Part shown: positions 55,984 through 64,000 of the stretch, piece after piece
How positions within the stretch are numbered: position 1 is the stretch's first letter
Layout of the letters: each line of letters opens with the position of its first letter
NCBI RefSeq assembly: GCF_000153025.1
Contig: NZ_CH672432.1
Span: forward strand, 137,186-201,185
Source: Marinomonas sp. MED121
Lineage (GTDB): Bacteria; Pseudomonadota; Gammaproteobacteria; Pseudomonadales; Marinomonadaceae
Reading direction: 5' to 3'
DNA: 64,000 nt
Made by a program: the position numbers and the translations under genes
The notes under the pieces: generated by a model
What the model saw: only the letters and a program-made list of their open reading frames with translations
Databases searched by the model: none
Told to the model about the DNA's origin: nothing

Positions 55984-58900
55984 ATGGTTAGTATAATAAA
56001 TGCGGCACTGTCTCGCTCAAGAACAGTGCTTATGTTCTTTGTATTGCTATTAGTAATGGGGATTTCATCCTATATCAATATAGCCAAAGAAGAAAACCCT
56101 GATATCACGATACCAACTATTTACGTCTCTATTTCTTTAGATGGTATTTCACCAGAAGACTCAGATAGCCTTTTAGTTCACCCTATGGAGAAAGAGCTAA
56201 AAAGCATTGAAGGCTTAGATAAAATTTCATCTACCGCCTCAGAAGGACATGCCTCAATTACGCTGGAATTTGACAGTAATACAGATATTGATCAGGCATT
56301 GGTTGATGTGAAAGATAAGGTGGATACTGCTAAAGCGGATTTACCTGATGATGCGGATGAGCCAACCGTTAACGAAATTAACTTATCTACCTTCCCTGTA
56401 TTGCAAGTCACACTGCATGGTGATGTTGAGTTTGCGACCCTAAGCCGTATTGCCAACAATCTTCAAGATGATATTGAAGCGGTTCAAGGTGTTTTAGAGG
56501 CTGAAATTAGCGGCGATAGAGAAGATCTCGCTGAGATTATTATTAGCCCAGACGCCCTAGAGTCTTACAATCTAGATCTAACAGATGTTGTTAATACCTT
56601 TAACAATAGCAACCAATTAGTTGCAGCTGGGACGCTAGACACAGGCTCTGGCCGTTTCTCTTTAAAAGTGCCAGGTTTACTTAAAACAGAAGAAGACATT
56701 TTCAACCTGCCGATGAAGGTTGAAGGTGACAAGGCCGTATTACTTAAAGATATTGCAACGGGTCATATGACTTTCAAAGATGCAACAAGCTATGCGCGTC
56801 TTGATGGCAAAAGTAGTATTACTTTAGGTGTTTCCAAACGTGTGGGTGGCAATACCATCAACATGATTACCGCCGTTAAAGAAGTCATTGAAGTTGAAAG
56901 TACAAAGTGGCCTGAAGGCGTTAAATATAGCTTATCTCAAGATGAATCAGTGAGTATTTTACAATCACTGAATGACTTGTTTAACAATGTTATTTTCGCC
57001 ACAGTATTAGTGATGGTGGTCATTGTTGCCTTCTTAGGATTAAGAACCTCCTTCTTAGTTGGGATTGCAATTCCAGGCGCTTTTTTGATGGGTATTTTAA
57101 TCTTGCACATGCAAGGTTTTACCATGAACATGGTCGTACTTTTTGGTTTGATTCTAAGTGTGGGCATGCTGGTTGATGGCGCTATTGTCGTGACTGAGTA
57201 TGCTGATAGAAAATTAGCCGAAGGTGCCTCAAAACAACAGGCATACTCAGAAGCGGCACAACGAATGGCTTGGCCTATTACGGCATCAACAGCAACCACG
57301 CTAGCGGTCTTCATGCCTTTGCTTTATTGGCCTGATATTGTGGGTGAGTTTATGCGCTATATGCCTATCACAGTGATTGCCACACTCACCTCTTCACTGG
57401 TCATGGCATTAATCATTATTCCTACTATAGGCTCAATCATAGGTAAAAAAGGGGTATATACACCTGCTACCGAACGAACCTTAAAGCTTACCGAGTCAGG
57501 TGATTTAAGCCAGCTGAAAGGCTTTACAGGTTTATATTCAAAACTCCTGTCTCTCTTTGTTAAGGGACCTTGGTTTGTTCTGGCATTTTGCATCATGCTA
57601 TTGGTCACTGTTTTTATGTCTTATGGCCAATTTGGTAAAGGGGTTGAGTTTTTCCCTGATAGTGAGCCAGATATCGCTAACCTAGAAATACGAGCGCGTG
57701 GCGATTTATCACTCAATGAAAAAGATGACATTGTTCGCCAGGTAGAGCAGATTGTAATCGGCCACCCAGATCTTAAAAGTGTTATTACAACCAGTACAGC
57801 TTCGCCTGGTAATCAATCATCTCCTGACAGTATAGGTACACTTTCTCTGGAGTTTATCGATTGGTATGCGCGACAACCTGCAGAAGTCATCTTATCAAAC
57901 ATTCGTAAAGAAACGGATAAGATACCAGGCATTATTGTCGAAGCTGAAGTGAAGCAAGATGGCCCGCAATCAGGAACCGATATAGAACTTGAGCTGTCTT
58001 CCGATTTCAGTGAGCTGTTAAATATTACCGCAGACCGACTCGTTGAAGAGTTAGGCCAGCGCAGCGAGATTGTCACCGTTAATGATGATAGATCCTTACC
58101 AGGCATTGAGTGGCAAATTGACATCGATCGCGCCCAAGCACAACGCTTCGACGTTAGTGTTGCAACACTAGGTAACGCGATTAAATTAGTGACAAACGGC
58201 ATTACCCTCTCTGATTTTTTACCAGAAGGCGCGGATGATGAAATTGATATTGTTTTACGCTACCCCGTTAATCAGCGTAGCTTAGAACAACTTGATAACA
58301 TTATGATTCCTTCCAATGTTGGCCCTATTCCAGTTAGCAATTTCATTGTGAGAAAGGCGGCCCCCAAACAAGGTAAGATTAACCGTGTTGAGGGTAAAAA
58401 AGTGGTTAATATTAGCGCAGATGTGAAAGAAGGCTTAGTCGTTGATCAGGTCATCAAAGCCATTGCAGCCGAAATGGAAGCGTCAAATATGCCTGCTGAA
58501 GTTGACTATCAATTTAGGGGGAATACTGAAGATCAACAAAAATCTCAAGCATTCTTAATGAATGCCTTTGGTATCGCCTTCTTTATGATGGCTATCATTT
58601 TGGTGACTCAGTTTAATAATTTCTTCCAATGTTTATTAATATTAAGCGCCGTTATTTTCTCAACCATGGGTGTACTTGTTGGCCTTATGGCTAAGGGCGA
58701 ACCTTTTGGTATTGTAATGAGTGGCGTTGGTGTCATTGCGCTTGCGGGGATAGTCGTCAATAACAATATTGTCCTAATAGACACCTTTAATAGTCTAAGG
58801 GCTCAAGGGATGTTGGTTGTTGAGGCAGCCGTCAGAACCGGAGCACAAAGATTACGTCCTGTGTTATTGACCACAGTCACCACCATATTGGGACTTATCC

Positions 58901-59148
58901 CTATGGTATTTCAGTTAAATGTGGACTTGATGAACCAGAGCATTAGCATTGGTGCCCCATCATCACAAATGTGGACTCAGCTTTCGACTGCGATTGCCGG
59001 CGGTTTACTGTTTGCGACACCATTAACCCTTTTCTTAACCCCTTGCTTATTAGTACTGGGTTATAGACGTAAAGAGCGTAAAATGCTTAAAGCCTTGCAA
59101 GTTGAAACCAACAAGCAAGAACAAGAAACACTATCAGCACAAGTGTAA
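55984..59148 (+). CDS. RND-family efflux pump, inner-membrane transporter
   Basis: A 1054-residue AcrB-type transporter with twelve membrane helices and two large periplasmic loops. TM1 is followed by EENPDITIPTIYVSISLDG, and later landmarks include PGAFLMGILI, GMLVDGAIVVTEYADR (TM4) and GIVVNNNIVLIDTFN (TM10). In AcrB the TM4 proton relay is Asp-Asp; here it is Asp-Gly, keeping only the first. Several RND subfamilies show this, so the pump is probably active. It shares an operon with the adaptor and ends before a strong terminator. Substrate is unknown. Confidence 0.93.
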   Translation: MVSIINAALSRSRTVLMFFVLLLVMGISSYINIAKEENPDITIPTIYVSISLDGISPEDSDSLLVHPMEKELKSIEGLDKISSTASEGHASITLEFDSNTDIDQALVDVKDKVDTAKADLPDDADEPTVNEINLSTFPVLQVTLHGDVEFATLSRIANNLQDDIEAVQGVLEAEISGDREDLAEIIISPDALESYNLDLTDVVNTFNNSNQLVAAGTLDTGSGRFSLKVPGLLKTEEDIFNLPMKVEGDKAVLLKDIATGHMTFKDATSYARLDGKSSITLGVSKRVGGNTINMITAVKEVIEVESTKWPEGVKYSLSQDESVSILQSLNDLFNNVIFATVLVMVVIVAFLGLRTSFLVGIAIPGAFLMGILILHMQGFTMNMVVLFGLILSVGMLVDGAIVVTEYADRKLAEGASKQQAYSEAAQRMAWPITASTATTLAVFMPLLYWPDIVGEFMRYMPITVIATLTSSLVMALIIIPTIGSIIGKKGVYTPATERTLKLTESGDLSQLKGFTGLYSKLLSLFVKGPWFVLAFCIMLLVTVFMSYGQFGKGVEFFPDSEPDIANLEIRARGDLSLNEKDDIVRQVEQIVIGHPDLKSVITTSTASPGNQSSPDSIGTLSLEFIDWYARQPAEVILSNIRKETDKIPGIIVEAEVKQDGPQSGTDIELELSSDFSELLNITADRLVEELGQRSEIVTVNDDRSLPGIEWQIDIDRAQAQRFDVSVATLGNAIKLVTNGITLSDFLPEGADDEIDIVLRYPVNQRSLEQLDNIMIPSNVGPIPVSNFIVRKAAPKQGKINRVEGKKVVNISADVKEGLVVDQVIKAIAAEMEASNMPAEVDYQFRGNTEDQQKSQAFLMNAFGIAFFMMAIILVTQFNNFFQCLLILSAVIFSTMGVLVGLMAKGEPFGIVMSGVGVIALAGIVVNNNIVLIDTFNSLRAQGMLVVEAAVRTGAQRLRPVLLTTVTTILGLIPMVFQLNVDLMNQSISIGAPSSQMWTQLSTAIAGGLLFATPLTLFLTPCLLVLGYRRKERKMLKALQVETNKQEQETLSAQV

Positions 59149-59164
59149 CTGGCTGATTTAAAAT

Positions 59165-59192
59165 AAAAAAGGCATCTTAGGATGCCTTTTTT
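59165..59192. terminator. Two-way terminator, RND pump / modC
   Basis: AAAAAAGGCATC and GATGCCTTTTTT form a perfect 12-bp stem with a 4-nt loop. It lies 16 bases after the pump stop and about 60 bases beyond the end of the convergent modABC operon. Confidence 0.95.
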
Positions 59193-59251
59193 TATGGGGT
59201 TAACTAAATTTTTACAAATAGGTTAATCTGCCAAGTTAACTAAATATGGCT

Positions 59252-60409
59252 TTATTGTATGGGTACCAAGCTGGTAGATTTTATTTGGGCGACCACTTTC
59301 ATGCCCATTTTTAATTTCATTTCTCGCCATGCCCAATTACTGATTTTAGCCATAAAAATCACACCATTAGTATCTGCCATATTAACCAGTAGAGACTGCT
59401 CTCGACCCACTTCTTGACAAGAGACAATACGACAAACAATACGGTTGCGGATACTGGATAAGGATGAGTTTTCTAATGAAATTGACACATCTTGTGCATC
59501 AATTAACAATCTAAATTTATTCGAGGTGTCCACTTGTTTTTTAAGAACCGTTTTTTTCAGATCACCTGAGGTTTGGTGCTGCCCCATACCCTGTGCTTTC
59601 ATCCATAAAAATGAGCCAGTAAGTCGTCCGCTTTTTTCATGTACGAATTCCACTTGAGACATAGCATAGTCAAGATGGTCAAACTTATGCACGGCACTAT
59701 AGGCCATACTATGAATTTGATTATCAATGTTTCCACCTTGGCTTCTTTTATTCCAGACTGATTCAAGCGGCCCATAATCCAACACTTTCCCCGCCTCTAA
59801 TAAAACCAAATTATCGGCCAAGGTCATGGCTTCACTTTCATCATGACTTACCATAAGGATGGGAATATTTAATTGTTTTACAACCTGTTTAAAATAGCCT
59901 AAAAGCTCTTTTTTCTTTTCAGTATCTAAGGATGCTAACGGCTCATCTAACAATAAAAGTTTAGGTTTTGAGAGTAGCGCTCGCCCTATTGCCACTCTTT
60001 GTCTTTCTCCTCCTGACAGTGTATTTGGCATACGCTTTAACAAGGTAGCAAGGCCTAAAAGCTTTATCAGTCGATTAGATTCATCATTAGCTGTGGCCTT
60101 TGAAGCATAAAAAAGATTCTGTTTGACATTTAAATGCGGAAATAACCTCGCATCTTGAAAAACATAGCCAATTTCTCGTTTATACGTCTTAACATTTATG
60201 CCTTTATGACTATCAAAAAGCACAGTATCAGCAAACTTAATTTTCCCCATATCAGGGGTCATTAAGCCAGATATCATATTGATGAGGCTGGTTTTACCCG
60301 CACCTGAAGGGCCATAAATCATGGTGACGCCCGATTTAGGCAACTCTAAATTAAATGCTAATGAGTGGTTACCCATGCGTTTTCGTATTTTAATATTTAA
60401 ATAGGACAT
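59252..60409 (-). CDS. modC: Molybdate ABC transporter ATPase ModC
   Basis: A 385-residue ATP-binding subunit of molybdate import. Walker A is GPSGAGKTS (about 33), then the Q-loop GYVFQDARLFPHL, signature LSGGERQRVAIGRALL, Walker B LLLDEPLASLD and switch His in MVSHDESEAM. The C-terminal part (about 290-380) is a Mop-type molybdate/tungstate-binding domain, which sets ModC apart from related sulfate and iron ATPases. It is the last gene of modA-modB-modC, four bases after modB. Confidence 0.95.
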   Translation of the reverse strand: MSYLNIKIRKRMGNHSLAFNLELPKSGVTMIYGPSGAGKTSLINMISGLMTPDMGKIKFADTVLFDSHKGINVKTYKREIGYVFQDARLFPHLNVKQNLFYASKATANDESNRLIKLLGLATLLKRMPNTLSGGERQRVAIGRALLSKPKLLLLDEPLASLDTEKKKELLGYFKQVVKQLNIPILMVSHDESEAMTLADNLVLLEAGKVLDYGPLESVWNKRSQGGNIDNQIHSMAYSAVHKFDHLDYAMSQVEFVHEKSGRLTGSFLWMKAQGMGQHQTSGDLKKTVLKKQVDTSNKFRLLIDAQDVSISLENSSLSSIRNRIVCRIVSCQEVGREQSLLVNMADTNGVIFMAKISNWAWREMKLKMGMKVVAQIKSTSLVPIQ

Positions 60410-60413
60410 CTGA

Positions 60414-61130
60414 TTACTTCACCCCTGCCAATTTGTTTTTCATTTTTCGGGTTAGCAACTCAGATAAGACCAAAGCAATAATCGCGATGATAATGGCAAT
60501 AATGCATAGCCTTGCCGCCATTAGCTCAGCTCCAGGTGTTTGAATAAAACGATACATAGCAAGAGGTAAGGTTTGGGTTTGACCAGGAATATTAGCCGCA
60601 AAGGTAATGGTTGCACCAAACTCACCTAACCCCCTTGCAAGCCCTAAGATAGCACCAGAAATAATACCAGGCAGCGCAAGTGGCAAACTAATCGTCAAAA
60701 ATACCCTTAAAGGTGATGCGCCTAATGTTAATGCAGCCTGCTCGATTTTAAGATCAATTAAGTCAAATGCTAAACGAATACTTCTTACCATTAAGGGTAA
60801 TGCTACAACAGCAACCGCTAGCGCAGCTCCTTGCCATTTAAACGCGAATTGAAAACCGAAATTATCTAATAAGAATCGACCTAAAATTGACTGAGTTGAA
60901 AAGCTCATCAGTAAAAGATAACCAATAACAACGGGGGGTAGGACTAAAGGTAAATAGACTATAGCTTCAAATAACGACTTTCCCCAAAATGATGTTCTGG
61001 ATAATAAATAGCCAATAAAAATGGCCAATGGGAGCACACATAAGCTGGCCACACCAGAAACCTTTAAGCTTAATATCAGCGCGGTTATTTCAAACTCTGA
61101 TAGCTGAAAACCTTGTATAAACTCTAACAT
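60414..61130 (-). CDS. modB: Molybdate ABC transporter permease ModB
   Basis: A 238-residue inner-membrane permease with about five to six helices and the ABC-permease EAA loop, seen as EQAALTLGASPLRVFLTISLP split by the coupling helix. GLARGLGEFGATITFAANIPGQTQTLP is the segment characteristic of ModB/CysT-type permeases. It lies between modA and modC in the usual order and direction. Confidence 0.95.
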   Translation of the reverse strand: MLEFIQGFQLSEFEITALILSLKVSGVASLCVLPLAIFIGYLLSRTSFWGKSLFEAIVYLPLVLPPVVIGYLLLMSFSTQSILGRFLLDNFGFQFAFKWQGAALAVAVVALPLMVRSIRLAFDLIDLKIEQAALTLGASPLRVFLTISLPLALPGIISGAILGLARGLGEFGATITFAANIPGQTQTLPLAMYRFIQTPGAELMAARLCIIAIIIAIIALVLSELLTRKMKNKLAGVK

Positions 61131-61151
61131 TTACGGGTTTAATCCTTATCT

Positions 61152-61955
61152 CTAATTTTCTAAAAATCCATGACTTACAAATATGGCCTTCACCTCATCA
61201 CTGGTTAAGTAACGACTAAAGCGGGCGATTAATTCTGTTTTAGATTGGCTGATATTTTGTGTATTTTGCACCTTGGCAAAATAATAGTTTATTGGATCAT
61301 GAAAATCGCTAGGAATTATGCAGATGATATCAATGCTCTTTGAATTAATCGCATCTGAATAGTACAAGAAACCATAATCGACCTGCTTTTGTTCAATAAA
61401 AGCCAAGGTAGAACGCGCATTCGCACTGGGTATTAGCTTAGTTAACATCTTGTCATAGAAACCACTTTTGATCAGTGTTTGTTTGGTGTAAATACCCAAA
61501 GGCACATGACTCATTTCAGCAACAACTACTAAATCATCGATTCCGGCTAAAAAGCTTAGGTAGTTTTGTGTTGTACTTTGGTCATAACAGGATTGAGACA
61601 AATGATTAGCACCAGTGTCTCGGCTTTTGACTAACACCAACTGATTGGAAACAAGGTGATTAAAACCATCGTCTGATAATTTGTTTGCTGCGTCTAAATA
61701 CTCAATCCATTTTTTATTGGCAGAAATAAACAAATCGGCCGGAGCACCATATTGAATCTGGCGGGCTAACACTGATGAAGCCCCATAATTGACCTGAAGT
61801 GTATCTTGTGGATTGAGGGTACGAAATTTTTGAGAAATCCTTTCAAAGCTTGGCGCGAGAGATGCGGCAACAGAAATAGACAAGTTTTCAGCCTGAGCAA
61901 AATTTATCATTCCCCATAAAAGTAAGCCATAGGCTAGTTTGAAAGTATTAAACAA
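61152..61955 (-). CDS. modA: Molybdate-binding periplasmic protein ModA
   Basis: About 267 residues. A signal peptide (hydrophobic core LAYGLLLWGMINF, cleavage after AQA) leads to a type-II periplasmic binding fold. The oxyanion motif ISVAASL starts the mature part, and NYGASSVLARQI, GAPADLFISA and LGIYTKQTL match the ModA pattern. There is no ATG start. TTG at 61955 is preferred because GGGGGA sits four bases upstream; a TTG at 61967 would put that site inside the gene. A weak start may hold down expression. First gene of modABC. Confidence 0.92.
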   Translation of the reverse strand: MFNTFKLAYGLLLWGMINFAQAENLSISVAASLAPSFERISQKFRTLNPQDTLQVNYGASSVLARQIQYGAPADLFISANKKWIEYLDAANKLSDDGFNHLVSNQLVLVKSRDTGANHLSQSCYDQSTTQNYLSFLAGIDDLVVVAEMSHVPLGIYTKQTLIKSGFYDKMLTKLIPSANARSTLAFIEQKQVDYGFLYYSDAINSKSIDIICIIPSDFHDPINYYFAKVQNTQNISQSKTELIARFSRYLTSDEVKAIFVSHGFLEN

Positions 61956-62056
61956 GCGTTCCCCCAATGATTAGAAACAATAAAATAGTACGCATCATAG
62001 CAAATTCAGATCATTGGAAATAGAAAAGATAAAAGCAGATTGTGTGGATAATCGAA

Positions 62057-62090
62057 AGTGTCATTAAAAATTAGCTTCCTTAATGACACT
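62057..62090 (-). terminator. Hairpin terminator after the GNAT gene
   Basis: AGTGTCATTAA and TTAATGACACT form a perfect 11-bp stem with a 12-nt loop, starting 12 bases after the stop of the minus-strand GNAT gene. The U-tract is weak (TTTCG). Confidence 0.65.
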
Positions 62091-62101
62091 CTTGATTAGT
62101 T

Positions 62102-62641
62102 TTACTGGAGCTGGGAGTTGAAACTTTCAGTACTTAAATTGTATTTAGTAAAAGATTTGTGAAGTGAGTTCATGCCAAATTCAATGTCTGCTACGCCACC
62201 ATTTGATTCAATTGCTTTTCTGGCCACCGTGTTTGATTTATCGACCTTGATACTAATACTCTCAATGTTAAGTTGCTTTAGCTTCTCTTTAGCCTGAATC
62301 AGAGCTTGCTTGGTAATGCCTTGCTTTCTAAATCTAGGTGACACATCAAGTTCAATATTCCCTCTCTCAAGTGTTAATTGAGGCTTGTCAATATGATGTC
62401 GAATTCTCAATACGGCTGTCACTTCATCAAATTCATTAATCAGCCAATAGTGATGACAGCAAATATCGCCAGAGTGACGACCTAAGGCACTGGCATCATC
62501 CCGAAGTTGTTTAACGTAGGATTTGAACCCTTCACGTGAAGGAGCATATATTGCAGATAATTTTGGGTCTGTTAACTCAAAATCCTTATAAAAGCGTAAA
62601 AATGAAGTCTCAAATAGACCAGTGGGGGATATAAATTCCAT
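62102..62641 (-). CDS. GNAT-family N-acetyltransferase
   Basis: A 179-residue acetyl-CoA-dependent acetyltransferase. The acetyl-CoA loop appears as RFRKQGITKQAL (about 112-123; family form R/Q-x-x-G-x-G/A), preceded by the strand NIELDVSP and followed by helix KEKLKQL and VDKSNTVARKAIESNGG, a standard GNAT motif-B region. AAGGAG precedes the ATG at good spacing. It stands alone with AT-rich spacers on both sides. The substrate is unknown. Confidence 0.85.
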   Translation of the reverse strand: MEFISPTGLFETSFLRFYKDFELTDPKLSAIYAPSREGFKSYVKQLRDDASALGRHSGDICCHHYWLINEFDEVTAVLRIRHHIDKPQLTLERGNIELDVSPRFRKQGITKQALIQAKEKLKQLNIESISIKVDKSNTVARKAIESNGGVADIEFGMNSLHKSFTKYNLSTESFNSQLQ

Positions 62642-62814
62642 TTCATTCTCCTTGACGATATCGCTTTTTAATCAGAACCAGAAAATTAATATAGACCTAA
62701 AAATAGAATTTGGCAGCGTTTTAATGAATTTTGCAAAAAGAATCACTATCTATAAAAAACCTCTAAATTATTAAGATTTAAAGGCTTCTTCTTTAGTTAT
62801 AAAGTTGCTTCTCG

Positions 62815-63402
62815 TTATTCCTTGAGTACCATATCAATACACATAACCGCAGCCAGAATCAGTTTTCTAACATCGTGATCCGCTTCAATTTCTTCTGCAA
62901 TTTCAAGTATGTAGTTATCAGCACTTGAGAAAAGTTCTTGCCCTATCCCCGCCCATTTTTTAGAAACATGGGCAAACTCTTGATCACCCCGCTTAAAATA
63001 AAAGTCCCAGCCAGTCCATTTTCCGGATAAGGTACAAATTGACTCATCATTTTTATCAAGTACATCAAACCTGCCCCCGATTGATAAAAATTTCTGTTTG
63101 AAACCTCCAATCAAGTCATTGTTTTCATCACGCACCTCAACCTTTGATAAAAAGAATGATATGCCACGTGAGATACGCACTATTCTTTGTCCATCAGGCG
63201 TTTTAATTTGTATATCAAAAGGCGTCATTCTTTTGTAATCGGTAAATCGCAATAGCTTGGTAATCCAACCTAAATTTGGCTCACGGCACTCTAAGATTAA
63301 TTCGCCATTTTCAGGATCATAAATATCAAAGTTATTTGCCGCTTTAAATAAGCCAATATGTTCCTTTACTAAAAAGAGGTTTTTGTTGATTACCTGACTC
63401 AC
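62815..63402 (-). CDS. Phospholipid scramblase-like (tubby/LURP fold) protein
   Basis: A 195-residue protein resembling the scramblase-related branch of the tubby-like fold: a chain of short beta strands (FDIYDPENGELILECREP, FDIQIKTPDGQRIVRISRG, VEVRDENNDLIGGFKQ, FDVLDKNDESICTLSG) around a late hydrophobic helix (LILAAVMCIDMVL). There is no signal peptide. Bacterial members are mostly uncharacterised and membrane lipid transfer is not proven. The start is GTG with AGGA nine bases ahead. A plausible promoter lies upstream: TTCCAG, 17 bases, TATGAT, reading leftward about 63440-63472. A LexA box sits 154 bases upstream of the start, so SOS control is possible but distant. Confidence 0.75.
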   Translation of the reverse strand: MSQVINKNLFLVKEHIGLFKAANNFDIYDPENGELILECREPNLGWITKLLRFTDYKRMTPFDIQIKTPDGQRIVRISRGISFFLSKVEVRDENNDLIGGFKQKFLSIGGRFDVLDKNDESICTLSGKWTGWDFYFKRGDQEFAHVSKKWAGIGQELFSSADNYILEIAEEIEADHDVRKLILAAVMCIDMVLKE

Positions 63403-63555
63403 AATGTCATCCTATTAAGATATAAAACACTAATTTATCATATTCATTAAGAGATTGATCTGGAATCTATTTCTAAGTTTTTTATCTTACTAACAGGCGC
63501 TTTTTTTAAGATAAACACTCGATCCAAACTTAAGAAAACTACGCAAACCATAATG

Positions 63556-63571
63556 CTGTATATAAACACAG
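63556..63571. promoter_or_regulatory. LexA (SOS) box 1
   Basis: CTGTATATAAACACAG fits CTGT-N8-ACAG, the LexA operator of gammaproteobacteria, with an AT-rich centre. It lies upstream of the scramblase-like gene (minus strand). Confidence 0.75.
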
Positions 63572-63702
63572 TATATTGTGATTTTCATCTATGACTCAAA
63601 ATTGAATTAAAGCGAGGAAAAGATACCAATCAGTATGATTTTTGAGCAAAACCTTTGATTTAAATAGGTTTTGGTTAAGTTTTTACGGAGATCAAAATAA
63701 TA

Positions 63703-63718
63703 CTGTATGTTTATACAG
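63703..63718. promoter_or_regulatory. LexA (SOS) box 2
   Basis: CTGTATGTTTATACAG, flanked by TA and CA, is close to the ideal TACTGTATATATATACAGTA operator. It lies 132 bases from the first box. No start codon with a credible gene follows on either strand. Confidence 0.8.
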
Positions 63719-63726
63719 CATTATTA

Positions 63727-63780
63727 AAAAAGTCACCCCGCTCTAAAAAGCCACCTTGCCCTAAAAAGTCACCTTGCCAA
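63727..63780. repeat. Three 18-bp tandem units
   Basis: Three adjacent copies of an AAAAAG(T/C)CACC-type 18-mer, differing at a few positions each, lie directly next to the second LexA box. They are partly GC-rich, unlike the surrounding DNA. Confidence 0.85.
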
Positions 63781-63842
63781 CGGAGCAACAAGCTTGAAGC
63801 CTAAGTTTAGACAAACTATGAATAAGCCCTCCCGCCCCAGCG

Positions 63843-63860
63843 TCTGGCTAACACGCCAGA
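63843..63860 (-). terminator. Small hairpin after the MaoC-like gene
   Basis: TCTGGC and GCCAGA form a 6-bp stem with a 6-nt loop, 27 bases past the stop of the minus-strand gene at the window end. There is no U-tract, so termination is only a possibility. Confidence 0.35.
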
Positions 63861-63886
63861 GAATTAAGGCGAGAGTCGCAATTTCC

Positions 63887-64000
63887 TTAGTGAGTAGACA
63901 CCATATCCTTAGCCACTAGGGTTAATATGTCATAGCTAGCCACCAGCACATCTTCTTGATCGGTTACTTGAACATCCCAAACAACCACCCCTTGTGGTTT
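63887..64000 (-). CDS. Probable MaoC-like acyl dehydratase, C-terminal end only
   Basis: The last 37 codons and the stop of a gene entering from the right edge. The visible protein reads GVVVWDVQVTDQEDVLVAS, then YDILTLVAKDMVSTH. The pattern of a Trp-Asp strand, a short charged turn and the closing strand YDILTLVA resembles the end of hot-dog-fold MaoC/(R)-hydratase proteins, which hydrate enoyl-CoA or dehydrate hydroxyacyl-CoA. With only the end visible, another hot-dog protein is possible. It faces away from the window end into the LexA-box region. Confidence 0.5.
   Translation of the reverse strand, partial: KPQGVVVWDVQVTDQEDVLVASYDILTLVAKDMVSTH

Larger units (their letters stand above)
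63403..63886. other. 484-base non-coding region with SOS boxes and repeats
   Basis: No convincing protein gene. It holds two LexA-type boxes (63556-63571, 63703-63718), an 18-bp triple repeat (63727-63780) and a small hairpin (63843-63860), listed separately. A 32-codon minus-strand frame (63490-63588) overlaps the first box and has no good ribosome site. Confidence 0.7.

Noticed and set aside
55126..58202. Several minus-strand frames of 80-130 codons inside the efflux genes
   Set aside because: They lie antisense to well-supported adaptor and pump genes, with Ser/Ala-rich composition typical of shadow frames.
63490..63588. 32-codon minus-strand frame starting MKITIY between the LexA boxes
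   Set aside because: It has no good ribosome site, contains the first LexA box within its coding part, and the peptide is not clearly membrane-active. It is too short to support without transcript data.
1..64000. CRISPR arrays, prophage blocks, insertion sequences, tRNA or rRNA genes
   Set aside because: I read for regularly spaced repeats, transposase-like proteins, phage structural genes and tRNA-like cloverleaf ends, and saw none. The only recombinase is the orphan at 40329.

Overview
The window looks like chromosomal DNA of an AT-rich marine gammaproteobacterium, possibly Oceanospirillales-like. This is inferred from gene content (ModABC, MoaCDE, TrmJ, RraA, Uup, many c-di-GMP enzymes, an AcrB-type pump) and from E. 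coli-type CTGT-N8-ACAG LexA sites. No rRNA or tRNA gene is visible, so no species is named.

Region 1 (1-26401) is the right-hand part of a large non-ribosomal peptide / polyketide cluster, all on the + strand. Gene 1 is cut by the window edge and reads A(partial)-T-C-A-T. Gene 2 reads TubC_N docking-C-A-T-C-A-T-E-C-A-T-TE. Gene 3 reads A-T-C-A-T-KS-KR-T-TE, and its polyketide module has no acyltransferase. Genes 1 and 2 are translationally coupled (TAATG) and carry a plausible docking pair, so they should work as one line ending in a thioesterase. Gene 3 starts with a loading-type A domain and has its own thioesterase, which suggests a second line. No MbtH protein, phosphopantetheinyl transferase, trans-AT or dedicated exporter is in view. 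The rest of the cluster must lie to the left or elsewhere.

Region 2 (26402-32465) is an AT-rich accessory stretch. It holds a DsbA-like oxidoreductase and a glutathione transferase of the glutathionyl-hydroquinone reductase type, divergent from a LysR regulator, then an EamA exporter, an unrecognised secreted protein and a hexapeptide acetyltransferase. The non-coding DNA holds a hexamer repeat, two different heptamer tandem repeats and a perfect 16-bp hairpin.

Region 3 (32515-40025) is a c-di-GMP signalling block: a GGDEF/EAL protein with a periplasmic sensor, a periplasmic cupredoxin-like protein, a divergent outer-membrane barrel, and a Cache-HAMP-GAF-HD-GYP phosphodiesterase.

Region 4 (40329-47431) holds an orphan tyrosine recombinase, moaC-moaD-moaE, a membrane J-domain/SH3 protein, trmJ, an M14 carboxypeptidase, an acidic unknown protein and rraA. 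Convergent gene pairs are separated by neat two-way hairpin terminators.

Region 5 (47533-54545) is a tight operon, uup - DUF2760 - hsp70-like - hsp70-like/DUF3731. Region 6 (54866-61955) has an RND efflux pair and modABC. Region 7 (62102-64000) has a GNAT acetyltransferase, a scramblase-like protein, a non-coding interval with two strong LexA boxes, and the 3' end of a probable MaoC-like dehydratase.

The best leads are the dual-thioesterase cluster with its AT-less module, the Hsp70-pair/ABC-F operon, the cupredoxin/c-di-GMP/porin group, the recombinase whose start codon lies in a repeat, and the LexA pair with no obvious target.
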